A stretch of DNA of 64,000 bases, from NCBI RefSeq assembly GCF_029222905.1, contig NZ_JARHUE010000005.1, forward strand, positions 1 to 64,000, given 5' to 3'. Below, piece by piece: positions 36,440 through 45,472 of the stretch. Position numbers and translations under genes: made by a program. Source of the DNA: Neptuniibacter sp. CAU 1671. GTDB taxonomy: Bacteria > Pseudomonadota > Gammaproteobacteria > Pseudomonadales > Balneatricaceae. Each line of letters begins with the position of its first letter. Within the stretch, counting starts at the first letter, position 1. Under the pieces are notes generated by a model. That model did no database searches, was not told where the DNA came from, and saw only the letters and a program-made list of their open reading frames with translations.

Positions 36440-36781
36440 TTAAGCGGACTCTGTCGCCGCTCTGAGGCCTTTCTGGCTGCATTTCACCACTTCTCTCAGC
36501 AGCTGAATATTGCTGTGTTTAGGTGAGAGACATACCAGAATCCAGCCCTGTGGCATGAGAAAACCACTCAGGCGCATATGCCCGATTTCAAGGTGAGACT
36601 CATTGTGGTTCGCGCCTACACGTGAGGCGTTATGGAAGATATAGGTGAACGCCTGACGCGCAATGGTCTGATAGTTTCGATCATTGGCCTCAAAGGTTGA
36701 AGCCTCAACCTCTTTATTGCGCAGAAAACACGCAGCCTGAATCAAACCCGGTTGATGTAACTGTTTAAGGGCAGCGATCAT
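36440..36781 (-). CDS. roadblock/LC7-like protein
   Basis: The 113-aa product looks like a roadblock/LC7 domain. It has an N-terminal helix (MIAALKQLHQPGLIQAACFL), a central helix-rich region and a strand pair HMRLSGFLMPQGWILVCLSP, followed by a C-terminal helix. In other bacteria such proteins (MglB type) regulate small Ras-like GTPases. Its start overlaps the upstream GTPase gene by four bases (ATGA), so the two products are very likely partners. Family assignment is from fold pattern, not a specific signature. Confidence 0.6.
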   Translation of the reverse strand: MIAALKQLHQPGLIQAACFLRNKEVEASTFEANDRNYQTIARQAFTYIFHNASRVGANHNESHLEIGHMRLSGFLMPQGWILVCLSPKHSNIQLLREVVKCSQKGLRAATESA

Positions 36782-37728
36782 TCGTTACTCCACTGTAGCA
36801 GGTCAGCCGCTTGCTGTTTCAGGACATTCAGGGTCAGATTGGGTTCAGAACACAACCCTAGCGCGTGCTGGGTATCTACAAACACAGACAGGGTTTCCTC
36901 ACCCTCGCCGCACAATACCAGATTATCAATCGACCCCATGAACGCGGCTTTTTTCTCCAGGGCGGAGATTAGATTTGCCATGGAGCAGAGCAACTCCTTC
37001 TTGATTTCACTCTTGATGGTCGAATCAACGATTTTTCGTTCGGCATCAAGATACATCGCGGAGGTAATGCCCCGGGTATTTACCGCAGCCTGCAGCAACG
37101 GCACCTGATTGAGCGCAGCGGGCTCTTCATCCTCTTGCGGTAACTCAGGCTGCTTACTGTCGAGACGGGCACCAATGCCTTCCCAATCCAATCCAGCGAC
37201 TTCAGTCCCCACCAGCTCCTGTAATACACCAAGCACAGAGGAAGGGACACGCGCATCAATAAACATCACCGTGGTAAACACGCCCATATCCTTGAGAACA
37301 CGCTGATAATGCTGAAGATCTGGCTCAGCACGCAGGTCGGAGTGGGTCACCGCAATGATCATGCGACGACGGACAATAAAGTCCCGAAACTCTTCTAAGT
37401 AGAATTTGATATCCCGGAAGGGGTCTTTGCGGGTGTTATCCACAAGCAGGATCATGCCGATGGCGTCATGCGCCAGATCGCTCATCATCAGCTCCCACAT
37501 AAACTTGAAGCGTTCCTGACCCGGCGTACCGTAAAGGTGCATGCGTGCGGTGTCATCAAGCTCCAGCACACCATAGTCCATCGCGATGGTGGTGGTTCGC
37601 TTGCGACGAATCGCAGAATCACTGACATTGGCGTCTGTATCGACGGTATCAATGTCGCTCAGAGATCGAATGGCGGTTGTTTTGCCCGAGGCAACCGACC
37701 CGGTAAACAACACCTTAAAATCTTTCAT
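36778..37728 (-). CDS. MglA-like small GTPase fused to a roadblock-like domain
   Basis: The 316-aa product starts with a GTPase domain (1 to about 175): P-loop GSVASGKTTAI (10-20), switch I threonines in RKRTTTIAMDYG, switch II LYGTPGQERFKFMWE with Gln71, and a THSD base motif. A linker rich in Gln/Glu (about 190-215) leads to a C-terminal domain (215-316) with a roadblock/LC7 pattern (ITSAMYLDAERKIVDS and NLVLCGEGEETLSVFV). Role unknown; MglA/MglB systems control polarity and motility elsewhere. It is followed by a separate roadblock protein. Confidence 0.75.
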   Translation of the reverse strand: MKDFKVLFTGSVASGKTTAIRSLSDIDTVDTDANVSDSAIRRKRTTTIAMDYGVLELDDTARMHLYGTPGQERFKFMWELMMSDLAHDAIGMILLVDNTRKDPFRDIKFYLEEFRDFIVRRRMIIAVTHSDLRAEPDLQHYQRVLKDMGVFTTVMFIDARVPSSVLGVLQELVGTEVAGLDWEGIGARLDSKQPELPQEDEEPAALNQVPLLQAAVNTRGITSAMYLDAERKIVDSTIKSEIKKELLCSMANLISALEKKAAFMGSIDNLVLCGEGEETLSVFVDTQHALGLCSEPNLTLNVLKQQAADLLQWSNE

Positions 37729-37939
37729 TTACAGCTCCCTGACGGTGTAAAACAGACATGCAAAGAGTCGCGTAAACCCAACACTATGAAAATCTTAAAC
37801 CGCGCACCGCATGATCAACAAGCCAAGCCTGTTAATTCTCACCGATTTTTATCTGTCTTTATGATCTGGCCATAGATCCTGATAAGTATCGGCCAAAGCA
37901 TCGTCAGCTCAAGTGCAACGCTTCCAGATTCTTGCACGA

Positions 37940-38563
37940 TCAGGCAATTGGGATATCAAAATAGGTGTCGGGATAGGGTTCATCTGCCAGAGTAAAGTGC
38001 CACCATTCATGATGAAAAGGCACAAAACCGTGACGTTCCATCACTTCCCGGAGCAATAACCGGTTGGCTCTTGCCTGCGGACTCACCTCGGAACTGTCAA
38101 TCCATGACCGGGTCCCAAAAAAATCGAACTGGCTACCCATATCCAACTCTGTCGATTGATCAAGGCTTACCAAAGTCAAATCGACTGTACTGCCTCGACT
38201 GTGACTGGAACGCGCCAGCAGATAACCCTGGGTAAACAACTCTTCGGCCTTCAGGCCGGGATAATACTCAGCCGCCAGCTTTGGGTCGGTTGTCCCCTGC
38301 GCCCAGCGTAAAAATTGATTCACCGCCCTTTGCGGACGATACGCATCGAATACTTTCAACCCCAACCCGGCGGATTTCAGATCTCGCTGCACACTGAGCA
38401 AGACCTGCGCAGCGGGTGGCGTCAACCAGGCCATGTTCGCGGCATAACCTTCAATGGGTGCACCGACAAAATTATCTGAAGTGGCATATTTAAGATCAAC
38501 AACAAGGTCGGGAATCAGACCCTGGAGGTTGATAAACAGCTCAGAAAGTATGTACTTACTCAC
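37940..38563 (-). CDS. D-alanyl-D-alanine dipeptidase (VanX/DdpX family)
   Basis: Zinc dipeptidase of the M15D family, 207 aa. Zinc and catalytic motifs are present: SSHSRGSTVDLTLV (SxHxxGxxxD) and the C-terminal FHHEWWHFTL (E-W-W-H). VFDAYRPQRAVNQFL carries the conserved arginine. There is no signal peptide, so it should act on cytoplasmic D-Ala-D-Ala. No vanH/vanA or ddp transporter genes are adjacent, so a murein-turnover role is likelier than glycopeptide resistance. The GTG start overlaps the end of pgeF by eight bases, suggesting coupling. Confidence 0.85.
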   Translation of the reverse strand: MSKYILSELFINLQGLIPDLVVDLKYATSDNFVGAPIEGYAANMAWLTPPAAQVLLSVQRDLKSAGLGLKVFDAYRPQRAVNQFLRWAQGTTDPKLAAEYYPGLKAEELFTQGYLLARSSHSRGSTVDLTLVSLDQSTELDMGSQFDFFGTRSWIDSSEVSPQARANRLLLREVMERHGFVPFHHEWWHFTLADEPYPDTYFDIPIA

Positions 38564-39308
38564 AATCTACAACCTGCCTTTCTTCAATCCATATCAGACT
38601 GGCCATCCGGCCGGTCTGACCATCACGACGATAGGAATAAAAACGCTCCGGGTCGTTATAGGTACAGTATTGACCACCAAAAACATGTTCTACACCCGCC
38701 TGGGTTAATTTCAGGCGCGCCAGATGATAGAGATCCGCTAGGTATTTGCCGTGCTGATCCTGCTCACTGAAGCCCTCTGCAAACTGATCACCCAGCCCAA
38801 CAAACGCCTCTCTGACTTCAGCTCCAACCTCAAAAGCGTCAGGGCCAATTGCAGGACCAAGCCAGGCCAGAACCCTGTCACCTGGGGAGAATATTTTTAG
38901 CGTTGCTTCAAGCACACCTTGTTGCAGACCACGCCAACCGGCATGCGCTACCGCCACTTTTGAGCCGTCTGCATTGGTAAAGAAAACCGGCAGACAATCA
39001 GCCGTCATCACAATACAGGCGAGACAAGCTTCATCTGTCCAGCAGGCGTCCGCCTGAGGAACCGCTCCGTTATCCGCTGCTTTTACAACATCAACGCCAT
39101 GCACCTGATTGAGCCACTGCGGCGACCTGGTCAGTCCCAATGTCTGTATCAGATCGCTCCGGTTTTGCGCTACCGACGTAGGCTGATCATCCACATGATC
39201 TCCAAGGTTCAGACCGGCATAGGGTGACTCACTCACGCCACCCGCGCGGGTGGTGGTGAGTGCTTTAATGTGTGTCGGAGCATCCCAGTCCGGCAGTATA
39301 AATTCCAT
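38556..39308 (-). CDS. pgeF: peptidoglycan editing factor / YfiH-type purine phosphorylase
   Basis: Multicopper-oxidase-like (laccase-fold) family, reported to act on purine nucleosides and to prevent miscoded muropeptides. The 250-aa product has the metal-site motifs VMTADCLPVFF and VAHAGWRGLQQGVLEA, followed by FEVGAEV and TYNDPERFYSYRRDG. It lies five bases downstream of rluD, the usual order rluD-pgeF-clpB. A D-Ala-D-Ala dipeptidase gene overlaps its end. Confidence 0.92.
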   Translation of the reverse strand: MEFILPDWDAPTHIKALTTTRAGGVSESPYAGLNLGDHVDDQPTSVAQNRSDLIQTLGLTRSPQWLNQVHGVDVVKAADNGAVPQADACWTDEACLACIVMTADCLPVFFTNADGSKVAVAHAGWRGLQQGVLEATLKIFSPGDRVLAWLGPAIGPDAFEVGAEVREAFVGLGDQFAEGFSEQDQHGKYLADLYHLARLKLTQAGVEHVFGGQYCTYNDPERFYSYRRDGQTGRMASLIWIEERQVVDCE

Positions 39309-39312
39309 GGCC

Positions 39313-40275
39313 TTATGTCTCAGCCTGTTCCTTATCGGCTTTAAGAAGTGCTAACAGGTGCTGCATGTCCTCTGGCAGGTCAATCTCCCAGGAGACCAGC
39401 TCGCCTGTTTCAGGGTGCCAGAGTTCCAGTTTTTTCGCATGCAATGCCTGGCGATTAAAATCTCTCAGTCCTTCCTGTAACTCTTCGCTGATACCCCTCG
39501 GCAATCTAAACCGACCACCATAAAGCGGGTCACCCACCAGCGGGTAGTGAATATGTGACATATGGACACGGATCTGATGGGTACGGCCTGTTTCCAGTTT
39601 CAGTCGAATATGGGTGTGTGCCCGGAATTTCTCCAGTACGCGATAATGGGTAATAGCCTCTTTGCCGACTCCCACCACCGCCATTTTCTGACGATTTTTA
39701 GAGTGACGCCCCATAGGCTCATCCACCGTGCCGCCACCAGTCATGACCTTATGCACAATCGCTTCATATTCACGGCCCATATCCCGTTCCTGAAGCTGAG
39801 ACACCAGTTCTGTCTGCGCCGGAATCGTTTTTGCTACCACCATTAAGCCGGTGGTATCCATATCCAGCCGGTGAATAATACCGGCCCTGGGCACCTGCCC
39901 AATCTCCGGACAATGGTGTAAAAGCGCGTTTAACAACGTGCCGTCATGGTGACCCGCTGCCGGGTGAACAACCAGACCCGCAGGCTTATTGATCACCAGA
40001 ATCGCATCATCTTCGTAGACAATTTCAAGCGGAATATCCTGTGCCTGATGGTGCTCTATCATTTCCAGCGTGGCATTCAGGGACAATATTTCGCCACCCA
40101 CCAGCTTGTCTCGCGGGCGGCGCACTGCGCCATCAACTTTCAGGGAGCCGTCTTTGATCCACCCCTGCAGGCGTGAACGCGAATATTCGGGGAACAATTT
40201 TGATACTGCCTGATCCAAACGCTGACCAATCAGGTCATCCGTTACAGAGGCAGATAGATTTATTTGGTCGGTCAT
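39313..40275 (-). CDS. rluD: 23S rRNA pseudouridine(1911/1915/1917) synthase
   Basis: Modifies helix 69 of 23S rRNA. The 320-aa product has an N-terminal S4 domain (GQRLDQAVSKLFPEYSRSRLQ). The RluA-type catalytic domain has the aspartate in IIHRLDMDTTGLMVVAKT and the later TGRTHQIRVHMSH and VGDPLYGG. Divergent from bamD and leading pgeF, an arrangement conserved in gammaproteobacteria. Confidence 0.95.
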   Translation of the reverse strand: MTDQINLSASVTDDLIGQRLDQAVSKLFPEYSRSRLQGWIKDGSLKVDGAVRRPRDKLVGGEILSLNATLEMIEHHQAQDIPLEIVYEDDAILVINKPAGLVVHPAAGHHDGTLLNALLHHCPEIGQVPRAGIIHRLDMDTTGLMVVAKTIPAQTELVSQLQERDMGREYEAIVHKVMTGGGTVDEPMGRHSKNRQKMAVVGVGKEAITHYRVLEKFRAHTHIRLKLETGRTHQIRVHMSHIHYPLVGDPLYGGRFRLPRGISEELQEGLRDFNRQALHAKKLELWHPETGELVSWEIDLPEDMQHLLALLKADKEQAET

Positions 40276-40395
40276 TTATACCTGTCAGATATTTCAGGAG
40301 GCTTTGGCTTACAGAACGGTTGTGTTTAAATAGGCCGTTAAATTCTTTGCCAGTATACCTCATATCCGGCTAGGGACCGCATCAGGATCAACAAC

Positions 40396-41331
40396 ATGCC
40401 ATTAACCAGAATAATTTCAATATTGCTGTTCAGCTTTGCCCTCTCTGCCTGTTCGTGGTTCAAGGACAAATTACCGGAGCCTGATATTCCGGAACAGCAG
40501 TTGTATGAAGAGGCCCTTCAGGCCATGGATCTTAATGACTGGGATCTGGCGCTGGAAAAGCTTCAGCTACTTGAAGCGCGTTATCCGTTCGGCCGTTTTT
40601 CTGAGCAGGCCCAGCTTGAACTGATCTATGCCTACTTCAATAACTATGAACCTGAAGCTGCCCGTGCTGCGGCTGACCGTTTTATCCGCCTGCACCCAAA
40701 CCATGACAACATTGATTATGCCTACTACCTGAAAGGCCTGACAGCCTTCGAGCAGGACCGTTCATGGGTCGCCAGTTATCTGCCGGTAGACGAAAGCAAA
40801 CGCGATCCGGGCGCAGCACTGGAGTCCTTTGAGAGCTTTAACCAGTTGGTCACCCGTTATCCGGACAGTCAGTTTTCACCCGATGCGCAAAAGCGCATGG
40901 TTTACCTGAAAAACCGTCTGGCGGCCTATGAAGTACACGTGGCACGTTACTACATCAAACGTGGCGCCTATGTAGCGGCGGTTAACCGTGGCCGATATGT
41001 AGTCGAAAATATGCAGGAAACGCCTGCACTTGCTGATGCACTAGGCGTTCAGGTTGAAGCCTATACACTTCTGGGTCGTCAGCAACTGGCTGCTGACACA
41101 CTCGCTGTGCTGCAGGAAAACTTCCCCGACTATCAGTACACGCCGGCGTACAAAGCAGAAAAAAGTTTGCTGGATGCTGCGACCTTTGATCTGTTTAGCA
41201 GTGCCGAAGAACCACCACCGCCTGTGTTAGTAACAGAATCGATTCCGGCGCCGGAGCGAAGCCTGTTCAGCAAACTTACATTTGGTTTGTTTGATGATGA
41301 CGAGGAAAAGCCTTCATCTTCAGCTGAATAA
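40396..41331 (+). CDS. bamD: outer membrane protein assembly factor BamD
   Basis: Essential lipoprotein of the BAM complex that inserts beta-barrel proteins. The 311-aa product has a lipoprotein signal (lipobox LSACS, Cys about 19) and five TPR repeats from about residue 30 to 240. Typical motifs are [20 protein letters not shown] and [17 protein letters not shown]-terminal extension of about 50 residues ([17 protein letters not shown] and an acidic end) is longer than in E. coli BamD (about 245 aa). It ends at a strong terminator. Confidence 0.95.
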   Translation: MPLTRIISILLFSFALSACSWFKDKLPEPDIPEQQLYEEALQAMDLNDWDLALEKLQLLEARYPFGRFSEQAQLELIYAYFNNYEPEAARAAADRFIRLHPNHDNIDYAYYLKGLTAFEQDRSWVASYLPVDESKRDPGAALESFESFNQLVTRYPDSQFSPDAQKRMVYLKNRLAAYEVHVARYYIKRGAYVAAVNRGRYVVENMQETPALADALGVQVEAYTLLGRQQLAADTLAVLQENFPDYQYTPAYKAEKSLLDAATFDLFSSAEEPPPPVLVTESIPAPERSLFSKLTFGLFDDDEEKPSSSAE

Positions 41332-41333
41332 CA

Positions 41334-41360
41334 AAAAAGGCACCTAAAGGTGCCTTTTTT
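41334..41360. terminator. bidirectional terminator, bamD / nadE
   Basis: GGCACC-TAAA-GGTGCC flanked by six A and six T, between the convergent bamD and nadE genes. Confidence 0.9.
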
Positions 41361-41372
41361 AATCTCTATAGA

Positions 41373-42206
41373 TCAATCATAGAGTGTCGGTATCGGTTGT
41401 CGTTTGTGTTGGGTGCGCATAAAGATGTCGATAATTTTCTGCTCGACCTCGGCCCCGACCGTTTTACCTTCAAGAAAATCATCAATCTGGTTGTAGGTTA
41501 AGCCCAGGGCATGCTCATCCGCTTTCTGCGGCGCAAGGCATTCCAGGTCTGCAGTAGGAATTTTATCTACAACTGCTTCTGGTGCGCCCAGCGTATGCGC
41601 CAATAAACGCACCTGACGCTTACTCAATCCAAACAGTGGTGCCAGATCGCAGGCGCCATCACCCCACTTGGTGTAAAAGCCGGTGACGTTTTCCGCCGAG
41701 TGATCTGTTCCTAAAACCAACCCACCCAGAATACCGGCAACTTCATACTGCGCCACCATGCGGGCTCTGGCTTTCACATTGCCCTTGGCAAAATCTATGG
41801 CAGCTTCGTGAGCAGATAACAATCCGGTTTGATCCAGCGCCGATAACACCTGCTGATGGATACCATCAACACCCGGCTGCACATTCACCACCACCGTCTG
41901 ACTTGGATCGATAAAGCGGAGGGACGCTTGTGCATCTTCCTCATCTTTCTGCGAAGCATAGGGTAAACGCACAGCCACAAAGGTATAGGCCGCATCATCG
42001 GTTTCAGCCCGGAGCTGTTCTACAGCCAGCTGGGCCAGACGACCACAGGTCGACGAGTCCACACCCCCACTGATTCCCAGCACCAAATGTTTCTGGCCAC
42101 TGGCGAGCAAAGTGGTTTTGATAAAATCAACACGGCGCTGAATTTCAAATTGCGGATCAATCTCTGACAATACCCGCATTTCACGGATGATATCCTGAGC
42201 CTGCAT
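41373..42206 (-). CDS. nadE: NH3-dependent NAD+ synthetase
   Basis: Last step of NAD synthesis: amidation of nicotinic acid adenine dinucleotide. The 277-aa product has the PP-loop [17 protein letters not shown] near residue 45, then [41 protein letters not shown] and a C-terminal lysine-rich segment. There is no N-terminal glutaminase domain, so ammonia is the nitrogen donor. It stands where pilS-pilR lie in Pseudomonas, between bamD and thiO. Confidence 0.95.
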   Translation of the reverse strand: MQAQDIIREMRVLSEIDPQFEIQRRVDFIKTTLLASGQKHLVLGISGGVDSSTCGRLAQLAVEQLRAETDDAAYTFVAVRLPYASQKDEEDAQASLRFIDPSQTVVVNVQPGVDGIHQQVLSALDQTGLLSAHEAAIDFAKGNVKARARMVAQYEVAGILGGLVLGTDHSAENVTGFYTKWGDGACDLAPLFGLSKRQVRLLAHTLGAPEAVVDKIPTADLECLAPQKADEHALGLTYNQIDDFLEGKTVGAEVEQKIIDIFMRTQHKRQPIPTLYD

Positions 42207-42283
42207 AGCAATGCCTCACAAAGTTACACCAATACCTGCCATTGTAAGCAACCCAGCCTATGGGGCAACCATACAACCCAAAC

Positions 42284-43369
42284 TCAGACGTTTTTTAGCT
42301 GATACGGCGTGGGATCAACAATGGGTTGGCGCTGTAAGACCAGATCGGCCAGCAGACGTGTTGATGCGGGAGCAAGCACCAGCCCGTTGCGGAACTGCCC
42401 GGCATTGACGAACAGGTTCTGATATCCCGGCACATTACCGATAAAGGGAATGCCATCTGGAGATCCAGGTCTCAGACCAGACCAGTGATGTTCCACAGGA
42501 TAATTAGCCAGCGCGGGAACGATCTCCAGAGCCGAGGCATAAAGCGCTTTTGCAGCCTCTTCCGTCGTGCGCTTTACAAAACCAATACGCTCAAGTGTGC
42601 TGCCAACCAGAACGCGGCCATCATTGCGGGGGATCACATAACGGTCCCCACGTAGAACAACGCGGTCAATCACACCCGGTTCAGCCTTGAATAGCATCAT
42701 CTGGCCGTGCACGGGTTCAACCGGCAGAGAGATATCCAGACCACCGAGTAACTCCCCGCTCCATGCACCAGCTGCCACAACATAGGTATCCGCTTCATAA
42801 ACACCATCAGCAGTGCGAACCCCAGTAATAGAACCGTTCTCGCTCAAAAAGCCTGCAACCGATTGATGCTCAAGTAACCTAACCCGCTCATTTAATACCA
42901 GACTCTGGCGTAGCGACTGACCTAACCGCGGATTACGGATACTACAGACCTCAGGCATCCAGAGTGCCTGTTCGATCCCTGGGGCCAAATGGGGTTCAGT
43001 ACGATACAGAAAATCAGCATCTACCTGCCGAAGTGGCCGATGAAACTCAGCAGCCCAACGTAGCGCTTCCGTCTCGTCCTGAACATCCACCATCAGCATG
43101 CCTTTCTGCCGCAATTCAGGATCGATACCTGTTTCTTCCTTAAGCTCTGCTGCCAGATGGATATAACTGCTTTGCGACCAGGTCGCGAGCTGAGTGACGG
43201 CAGACGGGTAACGCCAGGGATACAGAGGGGAGACAATACCGCCACCCGCCCAGGTCGCTTCCCGGGCACAGGCGTTTTTATCAATTAAGGTGACAGAACA
43301 GCCAGCAGACGCCAGCTCTCTGGCGGTGAGCATCCCGATGATGCCACCGCCGATAACAATATAAGACAT
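42284..43369 (-). CDS. thiO: glycine oxidase-like FAD enzyme ThiO
   Basis: FAD-dependent amine oxidase that supplies the imine for thiazole synthesis in thiamine biosynthesis. The 361-aa product has the dinucleotide fold VIGGGIIGMLTARELA at the N-terminus, the family motif EATWAGGGIVSPLYPWRYP, and a C-terminal HHWSGLRPGSPDGIPFIG. The start sits five bases upstream-side of the minor pilin operon end, on the same strand. In Pseudomonas thiO is also next to fimT/fimU. Confidence 0.88.
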   Translation of the reverse strand: MSYIVIGGGIIGMLTARELASAGCSVTLIDKNACAREATWAGGGIVSPLYPWRYPSAVTQLATWSQSSYIHLAAELKEETGIDPELRQKGMLMVDVQDETEALRWAAEFHRPLRQVDADFLYRTEPHLAPGIEQALWMPEVCSIRNPRLGQSLRQSLVLNERVRLLEHQSVAGFLSENGSITGVRTADGVYEADTYVVAAGAWSGELLGGLDISLPVEPVHGQMMLFKAEPGVIDRVVLRGDRYVIPRNDGRVLVGSTLERIGFVKRTTEEAAKALYASALEIVPALANYPVEHHWSGLRPGSPDGIPFIGNVPGYQNLFVNAGQFRNGLVLAPASTRLLADLVLQRQPIVDPTPYQLKNV

Positions 43370-43374
43370 GAATA

Positions 43375-45462
43375 CTATGGCTTACCTAAGGTGAACGTGA
43401 CCCCTGAAGTACCTGAACTTACAGCGGAACAGGTACCATCGGACGTTGCATCACAGCTATCACCCAATACAAAAGTACCACCTGACTGAGTCACCTGAAT
43501 GGTATAGTTTGCAGGATGCGCAACCTCACAACTGAAGCTCATCTGGGTGCCCGTATTCAGACCATAACTACACCCAACCGCAGCAGGTGTTGTGGTTACA
43601 GATACATCAGTGCCGAAGTTGATATCAGAAAATTTGACCGGGCTATTACCCGAATAGCCCTTCTGGATGGTACCAGAGATATAACAGGTCGCCCCACAGA
43701 GATTCACGTTGACCGCCAGGCTACCTGATATTTCATTAGGGCTTGGCACAATTTTATTATCACTGCCTTTATAATCACTGGGGTTGGCGTATTCATTACC
43801 CAGCAAGCCAGTATTATCCGTGCGCATATAGGCGGTTACGGATGTTGACGCACTCAGCGCGGTTTCACCTGTAACCAAACCGCGGCTAAAGGTGCCGTAA
43901 TAATCAGTTGCAGGATCATCCACGTTATCAATGATTTCACTCGTCACAGAAGCGACGCCAGAGGATGCAGATCCCCAAGTACTCAGCAGCGTGGTATTTA
44001 CTTCATTAAAGGGGATGTACTGCAACCAGGACTGCCCAGCTACAGAGGCCGCACTGAGGCTGGACAAATAAGTCAGCAGTGCCGTGTCATGACTAAAGTC
44101 ATCGATATAAATGGTGCGTGAAAGAGCCTGAGTAGAATCCCCTGTCGCGGTTGTAATCTCAGGTGCTGGAGAGATGGTGGGCGCCGATACAGCCGACCAG
44201 ACGGACAGACTGGCAACGGTATCCCTCAGCTCGTAATGAACTCGGTTTTTGATATATGTAATGTAACTGGCCAGACTGGATGACGCACCACTGGAAAGGT
44301 AATTTTCAGGGAATGCATTGACTTCTATAGCCTTCCAGTCGGGTACCAGTCGATAGATGCCATCAATGCGCTTAAAGCGGCAGGCTTCAACGTAATCATC
44401 ACCTGCACTATCAGCTATACCTCCCAAAACAATAGCAGATCCGGAGACAGTAAATTTATAGTGCGCATGATCGCCCAGAGTACCAAATGCTCCAGAGGCG
44501 GCGCTAGCACCTGTTTTAAACGTAATACCAGTAGTGTTGTTTACTGAGTCATGGTGTCCTGCACAGCAGCGGTCGCAATAATCAGATTGCGTCCGCCCCC
44601 CGCTGAGAGACAGTGCGGTTCCCGTAGCAGCTGACACGTAGTCGCCATAATGTTCTTCAAAACCCTCAGTGGCATTGATAAAGGTTCGGTATGCAGGGGT
44701 ACGAATCAGTGCACTGCCCGCTGACATTTCACAGAAACAGTTAACCGTGACATAGTCCTCCTGCACCAGCTGAATATCAGAGGTGTCATAGGTGATGGTT
44801 TCGATTCGCACCACGGTACTTTCATTTTTAGACTCAACTTCTGGTAGCGGCTTGGTGGTTTCCTTGAACTTGCCATCACCCACATCAACCGCGATAACAT
44901 CAGGCGCTTCACCCGGCGTGTAGTTCACATCCGGTGTGCCGCCGCCAATATTTGCTGCCCCCAGATTTGCGAGCACTGCGGAGTTATCACTAATCGCTGC
45001 AATAATGGTTGAAAGAGACACACTGCCCGCCGTAGGGGTATCCCAACTGACGGTAACCGCGACATCCTTAAACCGTTTGTTAACCGCGCCGCTGCTGAAG
45101 GCACTGACCACCCCGCCGGACACAAAATAATCCACTACATCCCAGCTGACGTTATAACTCAGGGTCGACATGCCTGACGAAACCGTTACCGTAGAGGGTG
45201 CAGTGGTCACAATATCTGTAAATGCTGTTTCTGCAGACGCAGATGTCGCTTCCAGACGCTCAAAACCGCGCAGGTCTTCCAATGCGTTTTCAGCCAGGGT
45301 CATGGCGATTGCCCGGCGTTCTGAATCAGAAATCGTTTTCAGCATCACGCCGGACAGCTGAATAATGCCCAGTACACCAATCACTGCCACAACAAGGGCA
45401 ATCAACACCTCTAAGAGCGTAAAGCCGCGGAAAAAAACAGGTGATATTTGTCGCTTATCCAT
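43375..45462 (-). CDS. pilV: oversized PilV-like prepilin
   Basis: Minor type IV pilin, 695 aa, far longer than usual PilV (under 200 aa). The prepilin start is clear: basic leader, then G/FTLLEVLIALVVAVIG with Glu at mature position 5, and ALEDLRGFERLE after the helix. Residues about 1-190 look like a PilV pilin. The other roughly 500 residues are Ser/Thr/Gly-rich, with paired cysteines (NCFCEM, CDRCCAGHH, CGATCY, CDATSDGTC). They suggest an extracellular, disulfide-stabilised, adhesin-like extension; function unknown. AAGGTG before the ATG at 45462 sets the start, ten bases after pilX; the frame is open 48 codons further. Confidence 0.75.
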   Translation of the reverse strand: MDKRQISPVFFRGFTLLEVLIALVVAVIGVLGIIQLSGVMLKTISDSERRAIAMTLAENALEDLRGFERLEATSASAETAFTDIVTTAPSTVTVSSGMSTLSYNVSWDVVDYFVSGGVVSAFSSGAVNKRFKDVAVTVSWDTPTAGSVSLSTIIAAISDNSAVLANLGAANIGGGTPDVNYTPGEAPDVIAVDVGDGKFKETTKPLPEVESKNESTVVRIETITYDTSDIQLVQEDYVTVNCFCEMSAGSALIRTPAYRTFINATEGFEEHYGDYVSAATGTALSLSGGRTQSDYCDRCCAGHHDSVNNTTGITFKTGASAASGAFGTLGDHAHYKFTVSGSAIVLGGIADSAGDDYVEACRFKRIDGIYRLVPDWKAIEVNAFPENYLSSGASSSLASYITYIKNRVHYELRDTVASLSVWSAVSAPTISPAPEITTATGDSTQALSRTIYIDDFSHDTALLTYLSSLSAASVAGQSWLQYIPFNEVNTTLLSTWGSASSGVASVTSEIIDNVDDPATDYYGTFSRGLVTGETALSASTSVTAYMRTDNTGLLGNEYANPSDYKGSDNKIVPSPNEISGSLAVNVNLCGATCYISGTIQKGYSGNSPVKFSDINFGTDVSVTTTPAAVGCSYGLNTGTQMSFSCEVAHPANYTIQVTQSGGTFVLGDSCDATSDGTCSAVSSGTSGVTFTLGKP

Positions 45463-45472
45463 TTTTGTCACC

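Noticed and set aside
37468-37875. 135-codon plus-strand frame across the GTPase start
   Set aside because: Mostly antisense to the GTPase gene; no start signal and no family pattern.
37940-38563. Vancomycin-resistance gene
   Set aside because: VanX fold alone is not a resistance cluster; there is no vanH, vanA or vanRS, and the host is Gram-negative.
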